This document shows positions 6,836 to 11,979 of a DNA stretch of 11,979 nucleotides, piece by piece. Origin of the DNA: JAGOEX01 sp964630905. Lineage in GTDB: Bacteria > UBP6 > UBA1177. Every line of letters begins with the position of its first letter. The first letter of the stretch is position 1. Below the pieces are notes generated by a model. The model did no database searches, had not been told where the DNA came from, and worked only from the letters and a program-made list of their open reading frames with translations. The position numbers and the translations under genes were made by a program. The stretch covers positions 1 to 11,979 of the forward strand of contig CAZVWR010000077.1 in assembly GCA_964630905.1 (NCBI GenBank). Direction: 5' to 3'.

Positions 6836-8752
6836 ATGAAACTATGGAATGTTTTTTTTATTATTGCGGCATTAATATTTCTGAGTTGTTCAAAAAGCGG
6901 CCCCGATTACTGTATCAATGCATTTGACTGTCCTGAAGGTTACGAATGCAGACAGGGAGTGTGTGTCGAGCCGACGGGAACAAATGATAATACTGCAAAT
7001 AACGATAATGAACAACATGATAACACGGTCGTTCCCGACAACAACATTGTTCCTGATGAAAATGTAAATGACGATGTCAATGAAGATAAAGATATAACAG
7101 ATCAGGAGAATGAAAGCGATAATGAGGCTGATGACGGGGATTGCTCTCCTCACAGTTGCGGTCTTTTCTGTAGTAAAGTTGTCGAAAATGAATGCAACAC
7201 CAATTCGGACTGCCGTTGCGAGCCGGTGAAACATTTTGATAATCTTGCAGACCCTGATATTTATAAGGATTCTGATCAGCTTTATTTCATTTCAGGAACG
7301 GGAGTTGACACAAATTCCCTTGTTGTTTCAATGAGTTATGACCTTGTGTCATTTGAGGAAGCGTTCACATACATTCCGGGCGATGTTGATGAAAATTTTG
7401 ATTATTGCTGTATGTGGGCCCCTGAAATTTATAAAACTCCGGAAGGTGTTTACAACATTTATTTTTCTGCAAAAAGGGTTGCTCAGGGCGAGGTCTGTGA
7501 TTGTGCCGATGTTTCAAATGTTACCACATTTTCTGCTGAATATGATGAAACTTTAACAAATTTTAAAGTTCCAGCCCTTGTTGATTTCGGCGAAGGTAAT
7601 CCGCAGTCGAGTGTCAGTTCAGAATGTGTTGCAGCAGGTTGCGAGAAAACAATAAGGATAGACAGCGCTCTTTTCAATGATTCAGGCACGGAATGGTTTT
7701 TCTGGACATGGTTTTTGGAAGGGAACTATATTTCATCAATAAAAATGGACGATCCGGCCAATGTTATCAACAATTTCCAGCCGACACTCATGGAAGGGAA
7801 CATAAACGAGGGTGTTGATGTTTTCAAAAGAGATGGGTTGTATTATCTGTTTTTCAGTGTCAACCCTTTTGACGGCGATTATGCGATGAAATATGTCATC
7901 GCTGAAACGATGGAGGAGCTTGTCAGGGCAAGGATTCCGAGATGGTTTTCAACTCCGGTGAAAGATAACGGAGGAATCAGAATCCAGACCCACGGGCACT
8001 CATCTGTCGTTGAAAGATACGGAGATTATTACATTTTTTATCATCAGGGTCGTTTTGATGCACAGGGGGCACTGACAGGTAGAGACACATATAAGAGCAG
8101 GCTTAATTTCAGGGAGGATGGATCGCTTCAGACCCTGAATACAATTGATATCGGCTGGAGTGATGCCGGTGAGAATTTTCAGTACAGTCTTGATGTAAAG
8201 CCAAGAGGTGGAGAGTGGGTTTCACCGTGTTTAGGCAATGCGATTCTTTCCATCAACAAAAAGCAGACATTTACAGGTATCTGCAGCACAAATTCAAATA
8301 TGATTGTTCCCAAAGGATCGATAGAAAAAATACGACTTTTTTATTCTGATAACGGTGTCTGGGGTGAACCGAACATGGTCGAAGTCGATTACGATGGCTT
8401 TTCGAGTGATATTTCAATCAGTATCCCTGATAAAAAATTTGATCATCTCAAGATTCGTTTCGCCCAGCAGCAGACCGGAGATGTTTACAGCATAGATATC
8501 AAAGTCAAGGACGGGGCTTGGCTTGCACCCTGCATTGGATCGCTCACACTCTCAAAACCGCTGAGTTTAAGCGGAGATTTTGCATATACATTCAACGGCA
8601 CATGTCTTGCCGATCCCAATAACGGCACAGTTGTCCCGATAGAAAACATCGAAGCAGTCAGAGTATGCTCCGACAAAGACGACACATGGATGACCCCCGT
8701 CTGCTTTGAAAAAACCTTTGACGGAAATTCAAGATATATAGAAGTGTGGTAG
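6836..8752 (+). CDS. Lipoprotein with GH43-type five-bladed propeller glycosidase domain and two C-terminal Cys modules
   Basis: A 638-residue predicted lipoprotein. Start ATG 6836 is chosen because AAGGAG (6822-6827) precedes it; an ATG at 6815 would put that site inside the gene. Lipobox IFLSC gives Cys18 with Ser at +2. Residues 26-43 repeat the four-Cys DCPEGYEC header of the Ig-repeat lipoprotein. An Asn/Asp-rich linker fills about 47-102 and a Cys cluster 103-128. Residues about 131-450 read as a glycoside hydrolase family 43-type propeller: LADPD (Asp139, candidate base), MWAPEIY (194), IRIDSALF (Asp286, candidate pKa modulator), NEGVDVFKRDGLYYL (Glu325, candidate acid) and HGHSSVV (His386/388, like the family's central metal histidine). 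GH43 enzymes cut arabinose- or xylose-containing glycans; the substrate here is unknown. Residues about 458-638 hold two related modules, each with YS(L/I)D(V/I)K, GxW(V/L)(S/A)PC and GxC motifs, perhaps sugar binding. It converges on trhA with a 9-bp gap. Confidence 0.85.
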   Translation: MKLWNVFFIIAALIFLSCSKSGPDYCINAFDCPEGYECRQGVCVEPTGTNDNTANNDNEQHDNTVVPDNNIVPDENVNDDVNEDKDITDQENESDNEADDGDCSPHSCGLFCSKVVENECNTNSDCRCEPVKHFDNLADPDIYKDSDQLYFISGTGVDTNSLVVSMSYDLVSFEEAFTYIPGDVDENFDYCCMWAPEIYKTPEGVYNIYFSAKRVAQGEVCDCADVSNVTTFSAEYDETLTNFKVPALVDFGEGNPQSSVSSECVAAGCEKTIRIDSALFNDSGTEWFFWTWFLEGNYISSIKMDDPANVINNFQPTLMEGNINEGVDVFKRDGLYYLFFSVNPFDGDYAMKYVIAETMEELVRARIPRWFSTPVKDNGGIRIQTHGHSSVVERYGDYYIFYHQGRFDAQGALTGRDTYKSRLNFREDGSLQTLNTIDIGWSDAGENFQYSLDVKPRGGEWVSPCLGNAILSINKKQTFTGICSTNSNMIVPKGSIEKIRLFYSDNGVWGEPNMVEVDYDGFSSDISISIPDKKFDHLKIRFAQQQTGDVYSIDIKVKDGAWLAPCIGSLTLSKPLSLSGDFAYTFNGTCLADPNNGTVVPIENIEAVRVCSDKDDTWMTPVCFEKTFDGNSRYIEVW

Positions 8753-8771
8753 AGAAACAATCTACACCAGA
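8747..8771. terminator. Small inverted repeat between convergent genes, possible bidirectional terminator
   Basis: GGTAGA, then a seven-base loop, then TCTACACC gives a stem of five to six pairs with a bulge. Both stop codons (TAG of the lipoprotein, TAG of trhA on the other strand) lie in its arms. There is no clear U-run on either side, so terminator activity is doubtful. Confidence 0.25.
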
Positions 8772-9406
8772 TAAAAGATCAATCCGAAAAAGTGGCACAC
8801 TGTTCCTGCGATTACAAAAAGGTGCCATACAAAGTGAAAGTATTTGATTTCTTTAAGATAAAAGATGGTTCCGAGTGTGTAGAAAAGTCCGCCGCCAAGG
8901 ATCCACGCGAAGAGTCCAAACGGCATCAGTTCAATAAGCGGTTCGATCGCAATTACTGAGACCCATCCCATCCCGAGATAGATTGAAATTGATATCCATT
9001 TATACTTATTGAGGAAAAGCATTTGGTAAAGAATTCCTAAAATTGCAAGTCCCCATGCAAGTCCAAAAAGTGTCCACCCCCACGCTCCTTTTAAAAGCAA
9101 CAGTGCTATTGGAGTGTAAGTTCCTGCAATTAATAAGAATATTGATGTGTGGTCAAGATATCTGAACAGGTTCTTAACTTTTTCGTGAGTGAATGCGTGA
9201 TAAAGTGTTGAAGCGGTGTATAGAATTGTCATCGAAGTCCCGAATATTGCAAAACTTACAACTTTAACGGCTTCTCCGGTGCGGGCAGCCATAACGACCG
9301 AAATGATCAGTCCCGCGATCGAAAGAGCCGCCCCGATCCCGTGAGTAATCGAGTGGGATATCTCTTCACCGAGCGTGTATTCGCTTATTATTGGTTTCTT
9401 TTCCAT
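8762..9406 (-). CDS. trhA: Hemolysin III family membrane protein (TrhA/YqfA, PAQR-related)
   Basis: A 214-residue inner-membrane protein with about seven hydrophobic segments. Family signatures are in order: EEISHSITHGIG (residues 14-25), STLYH (Ser66, His70), RYLDHTSIFLLIAGTYTP (Asp85 and following) and the last helices with HFVWH (His191, His195) and His205. The Ser-His-Asp-His-x3-His set is the likely metal site shared with PAQR receptors. Members were first named for haemolysis in Bacillus cereus; in other bacteria links to membrane energetics or fatty-acid homeostasis have been proposed, so haemolysin is not a safe functional label. Length is normal for the family. ATG 9406 is preceded by AAGGAC. 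Only 14 bp separate it from the thiH stop, so it is probably the second gene of that transcript. Confidence 0.92.
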   Translation of the reverse strand: MEKKPIISEYTLGEEISHSITHGIGAALSIAGLIISVVMAARTGEAVKVVSFAIFGTSMTILYTASTLYHAFTHEKVKNLFRYLDHTSIFLLIAGTYTPIALLLLKGAWGWTLFGLAWGLAILGILYQMLFLNKYKWISISIYLGMGWVSVIAIEPLIELMPFGLFAWILGGGLFYTLGTIFYLKEIKYFHFVWHLFVIAGTVCHFFGLIFYLV

Positions 9407-9420
9407 GTTAAGTCCTTAAT

Positions 9421-10518
9421 TTACTGCCAGTCTTTCCAAACCGGCTCAAAACCGCGCTGTTTTAGAATTTCTGCGATCTCTTCAGGAGTTCTCGGGTCTT
9501 CTACTTCAAACTGTTCAAGGTCCTTTGATTCTGAGCAGTATCCACCCGGAGCTGTTGAAGAACCGGCACTCAGATTTGTGAAACCGAGCGGAATGATCTG
9601 ATCTCTGAAACCGGGATGCTCCCTTGTTGAAAGCGACATTCCTGTTTCGGGGAACATAAGCCGCAGAGCGCAGACAAGCTGAATGAACTGCCGGTCGGAG
9701 ATATTTTTAAATTCACTGTTTACACCCTGAGCGTTCCTTATACGCGGAAATGAAATGGAGTATTCACTCTGCCAATGGTATTTCTGTAAATAAATTAAAT
9801 GACTTGCAAGCATCATCGCATCTTCTTTGAGATCATTGAGCCCCGTCAGAAAACCGATCCCGATCTTTGAAATTCCTGCATTTGCGCCACGCTCAGGAGT
9901 TTCAAGCCGCCAGTCATAATCCCGTTTTCTGCCTGCCGGATGAACTTTTGAATAAACATCTTTATTGTATGTCTCCTGATAGACATAAAGCCCGTCAAGA
10001 TGAGCATCAGTCACCAGAGTTCTGTATGCATCTTCTTCAAGCGGTGCTATCTCAATGCTCACACAGGTGAATCCGATTTCGTGAAGCTTTTTTATGACAG
10101 GAACAAGCGTTTCAACATCGGCACTTTCGGGGTGCTCACCGGCAACAAGAAGGATGTTCTTAAAGTTTCTGCTTCTGATAAACTCCGCTTCCTTCATTAT
10201 TTCATCAAACGAAAGCTTTTTCCGTTCAATCTGGTTTTTTGCGTTGAAACCGCAGTAAATACAGCTGTTTGTACACCTGTTGTCATAGTATAGCGGAATG
10301 TATAGCGAAATTGCCCGGCCGAATCTTTTTCTTGTCAGCTCCATTGATCTTGCCGCAAGTTTTTTTAAAAGTTCATTGTCAATTTCAGGAGAAAGAAGTG
10401 CCGCAAGATCATTTAAGGAAAGGGTTTCAGAATATATTGCCTTCAAGATGTCAGATTTTGTAACCTTTTTGGAACTTTCAAGGATTTCAGATATTTCTTT
10501 ATCATCCGGTCTGAACAT
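9421..10518 (-). CDS. thiH: 2-iminoacetate synthase ThiH (radical SAM tyrosine lyase)
   Basis: A 365-residue radical SAM enzyme. It splits tyrosine into dehydroglycine (2-iminoacetate) and p-cresol, supplying the glycine part of the thiamine thiazole in ThiG/ThiS systems; in the cytosol. The cluster motif CTNSCIYCGF gives Cys82, Cys86 and Cys89 for the [4Fe-4S] cluster. LLVAGEHPE, YQETYN, GIGFLTGLND and SFPRIR are typical family strands, and the SAGSSTAPGGY and VWKDWQ ending fits ThiH. Length (E. coli ThiH is 377) and the lack of the C-terminal CxxC-type cluster domain argue against HydG, which is about 100 residues longer. GAGGT precedes ATG 10518. No thiG, thiS, thiF or thiC is in the window and no TPP riboswitch fits in the short leader, which is unusual for a thiamine gene. 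A different user of dehydroglycine cannot be excluded. Confidence 0.88.
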   Translation of the reverse strand: MFRPDDKEISEILESSKKVTKSDILKAIYSETLSLNDLAALLSPEIDNELLKKLAARSMELTRKRFGRAISLYIPLYYDNRCTNSCIYCGFNAKNQIERKKLSFDEIMKEAEFIRSRNFKNILLVAGEHPESADVETLVPVIKKLHEIGFTCVSIEIAPLEEDAYRTLVTDAHLDGLYVYQETYNKDVYSKVHPAGRKRDYDWRLETPERGANAGISKIGIGFLTGLNDLKEDAMMLASHLIYLQKYHWQSEYSISFPRIRNAQGVNSEFKNISDRQFIQLVCALRLMFPETGMSLSTREHPGFRDQIIPLGFTNLSAGSSTAPGGYCSESKDLEQFEVEDPRTPEEIAEILKQRGFEPVWKDWQ

Positions 10519-10544
10519 GCAACCTCAAAAAAACAAACCGGTTC

Positions 10545-10572
10545 ATAATAAAACGGCAGGAGGGAATGTCAA
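10545..10572 (-). promoter_or_regulatory. Strong sigma-70 promoter for thiH-trhA
   Basis: Minus strand: perfect TTGACA (10567-10572), 16-base spacer, TATTAT (10545-10550). The transcript would begin near 10538, leaving only about 20 bases of leader, too short for a riboswitch. It lies in the 181-bp gap downstream of the DUF1016 gene, so thiH need not depend on that gene. Confidence 0.75.
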
Positions 10573-10699
10573 GTCGAATCTTTTCTGGCAGTCGATGTAT
10601 AAAACGGGTTATATCCTCAGAGGCATGGACTGCTATTGTAAAGAAGAGGGCGTTTGTCCGTTTGAGCAACCATGAACAGTTTGAATGGAGGAGTAAGCT

Positions 10700-11473
10700 T
10701 TATTCTGTCGCTTTTTTCACAGCTTTTTTCAGTTGTTCGATTGTCGGAAGTTTCGGTTGATATGTTGCAATAAATATTTTTTCTTCCAATCCTCCAAGAG
10801 CATATTGAGCTTCTTCAATTCCGGCTTCTGAGCAGATGATCAGTCCGATGGTCTCTTTTTCATGCTCATACTGCCGGTTAACTCTGAAGTAATTGACATA
10901 TTTATTCATCTGTCCGACATCTCTTGCATCGAGTTTTCTTGTTTTAAGTTCAACCAGAATGTTGCAGGGAATCCCTTTGTGATAAAGAAGAATGTCAATG
11001 TAATGATTCAAACCGTCAATTTTTATAGGAACTTGTCTTCCACCATAATAAATCTCATGACCGAGTTCACGGACACTCCAGTTTTCATTAACTGCCTTTG
11101 CCTGATAAAAATTTCGCTGAACCATATCTTCTACCTTTATCAATTCCAGATAATGATTCCAGCTCAATTGTCCTGACACTGTACGGACAATCTCGAAACA
11201 CCTGTAAAACTTAACGATTTCATATAATCTCTGACGATTGATCAGCAAGTCCTCAGACAGTTGATTTATTAGATATTTTCCATAGTCTGCTCGATTTTTA
11301 TTGTTTAGTTCTTCTCTGACTATTCTTTCACCAATCTGCCAGTATGTCTGAACTTTAATATTGTCAACAGCTTTGTAAGCTCTTGCCAGACCTTTGTTGA
11401 GAATGCTTTTCAGTTCGTTAAGCAGATTCCTGTAACTGTCATGATCTTTTGAAATAATATCTGATTTCTTCAT
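10700..11473 (-). CDS. DUF1016/YhcG family PDDEXK nuclease-like protein, apparently shortened internally
   Basis: 257 residues. Residues about 13-135 match the DUF1016 N-terminal helical domain: YWQIGERIVREE, the YGKYLINQLSEDL helix, a LYEIVKFYRCF segment, LSWNHYLELIKV and NWSVREL. Residues about 144-250 match the C-terminal PD-(D/E)xK nuclease part: GRQVPIKIDG, YIDILLYH (Asp160), LVELKTRKLD (Glu175, Lys177), GQMNKYVNYF, IGLIIC and a closing LP segment. In members I know (about 340-380 residues) some 70-80 residues lie between REL and GRQ, including the conserved KDPYVLEFL and FLLELGKGF stretches; here REL is followed after seven residues by GRQ. The frame is open, so this is an in-frame loss or a variant, not a frameshift. 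The family's role is unsettled; it is often accessory and found near restriction loci. ATG 11473 follows AGAGGA. The gene looks more AT-rich than thiH, which would fit transfer. Confidence 0.85.
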   Translation of the reverse strand: MKKSDIISKDHDSYRNLLNELKSILNKGLARAYKAVDNIKVQTYWQIGERIVREELNNKNRADYGKYLINQLSEDLLINRQRLYEIVKFYRCFEIVRTVSGQLSWNHYLELIKVEDMVQRNFYQAKAVNENWSVRELGHEIYYGGRQVPIKIDGLNHYIDILLYHKGIPCNILVELKTRKLDARDVGQMNKYVNYFRVNRQYEHEKETIGLIICSEAGIEEAQYALGGLEEKIFIATYQPKLPTIEQLKKAVKKATE

Positions 11474-11504
11474 TTTTTCCTCTAATCAAAACTAAACACC
11501 GCCT

Positions 11505-11533
11505 AATATAATGGTCTAAATTGTTTTCGTCAA
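11505..11533 (-). promoter_or_regulatory. Sigma-70 type promoter for the DUF1016 gene
   Basis: Minus strand: TTGACG (11528-11533), 17-base spacer, TATATT (11505-11510), five of six matches in each box. Transcription would start near 11498, about 25 bases before ATG 11473. Confidence 0.6.
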
Positions 11534-11550
11534 ATTATTTATATTGCTCC

Positions 11551-11577
11551 TTGATTAATTTCAGAATTTTTGATAAT
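11551..11577 (+). promoter_or_regulatory. Possible promoter for the terminal lipoprotein
   Basis: TTGATT (11551-11556), 15-base spacer, GATAAT (11572-11577). The spacer is short and the region AT-rich. It lies in the 138-bp divergent gap between the DUF1016 gene and the lipoprotein gene. Confidence 0.3.
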
Positions 11578-11611
11578 CTAACCCGTTAATTATTTGAATT
11601 TCAAGGGTTTT

Positions 11612-11979
11612 ATGAAGGTTGCGATTTTAATTCTTACACTTTTTCTGATTTCGTGCAACGCAGGAGACCCTAAAACAGATGCGGATAGTGCTGTTCCTGA
11701 TAAAGATTCTGTTGCAGTCATTGATTCAGAAACTCAGGATGAAGATAGAGAGTCGGAAACACCTGATACCGGTACTGATGCTGATTCAGAAGCAGAATGT
11801 CTTCCTCCGCTGATTGAAGCTCCGTTCCCGTATTATGATAAAGAAGGAAACATAACATTCTGCCGTCCTGACTGCAATGAAGCGACTGAAAAAGACCCTC
11901 AGTGCATGAGCAATCTCTGGAAAGAGCAGAATCAGGCACTATGTACTCAAATGCCTCAATATGACTGCTGCGGATATCC
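11612..11979 (+). CDS. Cys-rich lipoprotein (partial, C-terminus outside window)
   Basis: The first 122 codons of a predicted lipoprotein, open to the window edge. A very short signal peptide ends in lipobox LISC with Cys15 (Asn at +2, outside the Asp retention rule). Residues about 16-63 are an Asp/Glu/Ser/Thr-rich spacer. From about residue 64 a Cys-rich region begins (ECLPP, FCRPDC, DPQC, ALC, YDCCGYP), with at least eight cysteines in some 55 residues. I do not recognise a named domain. The spacing of cysteines suggests a disulfide-stabilised extracellular module. The start ATG at 11612 has AAGGG (11603-11607) just upstream. It has the same build as the other lipoproteins here but lacks the DCPEGY header. 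Confidence 0.85.
   Translation, partial: MKVAILILTLFLISCNAGDPKTDADSAVPDKDSVAVIDSETQDEDRESETPDTGTDADSEAECLPPLIEAPFPYYDKEGNITFCRPDCNEATEKDPQCMSNLWKEQNQALCTQMPQYDCCGY

Noticed and set aside
10624..10675. Sixteen-codon plus-strand frame (MDCYCKEEGVCPFEQP) in the gap between thiH and the DUF1016 gene
   Set aside because: No convincing ribosome binding site and too short to support; the two cysteine pairs are not enough evidence.
10519..10699. Possible TPP riboswitch upstream of thiH
   Set aside because: The CTGAGG-like hexamer near 10617 lies upstream of the strong promoter, so it would not be in the transcript, and no paired TPP-fold arms are visible.

Overview
The window looks like chromosomal DNA of an uncultured Gram-negative bacterium of low to middling GC (by eye about 40%). 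Three proteins carry classical lipoprotein signal peptides and one a Sec signal, so an outer membrane is likely. The surface proteins are built as an anchor, a Gly-Asp/Asn-Ser/Thr or Asp/Asn-rich linker, and then a repeat or enzyme domain. This style, with cysteine headers of the DCPEGYxCxxGxC kind, recalls Deltaproteobacteria/Myxococcota-like environmental genomes. One domain is instead typical of Bacteroidota and Cloacimonadota surface proteins. I place no firm taxonomic bet.

Layout: the N-terminal 150 codons of a cysteine desulfurase (minus strand, own strong promoter) open the window. Next comes a minus-strand block, read right to left. It holds a secreted seven-unit SBBP beta-propeller protein with a choice-of-anchor-D domain and a long G-D/N-S/T linker, then a NYN/OST-HTH RNA-binding or nuclease-like protein 22 bp later, then after 92 bp a large lipoprotein with a similar linker and six Ig-like repeats. 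Diverging from the propeller gene is a plus-strand lipoprotein with a GH43-type glycosidase domain and two tandem C-terminal cysteine modules.

Convergent to it is a minus-strand pair, thiH (2-iminoacetate synthase) and trhA (hemolysin III/PAQR membrane protein), driven by a near-consensus sigma-70 promoter. Upstream lies a DUF1016/YhcG-family PDDEXK protein that seems to lack an internal stretch, again with its own promoter. The window ends inside a Cys-rich lipoprotein on the plus strand.

The surface genes form a coherent envelope set: two repeat scaffolds and a probable polysaccharide-degrading lipoprotein, probably displayed on the outer surface. The remaining genes are housekeeping (cysteine desulfurase, ThiH, TrhA) or accessory (DUF1016, NYN). 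I see no CRISPR array, tRNA, rRNA or insertion sequence, and no clear multi-gene defence system. The most unusual point is the tail of the propeller protein: the linker and acidic stretch that follow the lipidated Cys in the Ig-repeat lipoprotein appear here at the C-terminus, ending in a lone GKGC plus five residues. This may be a C-terminal anchoring signal without a membrane helix.
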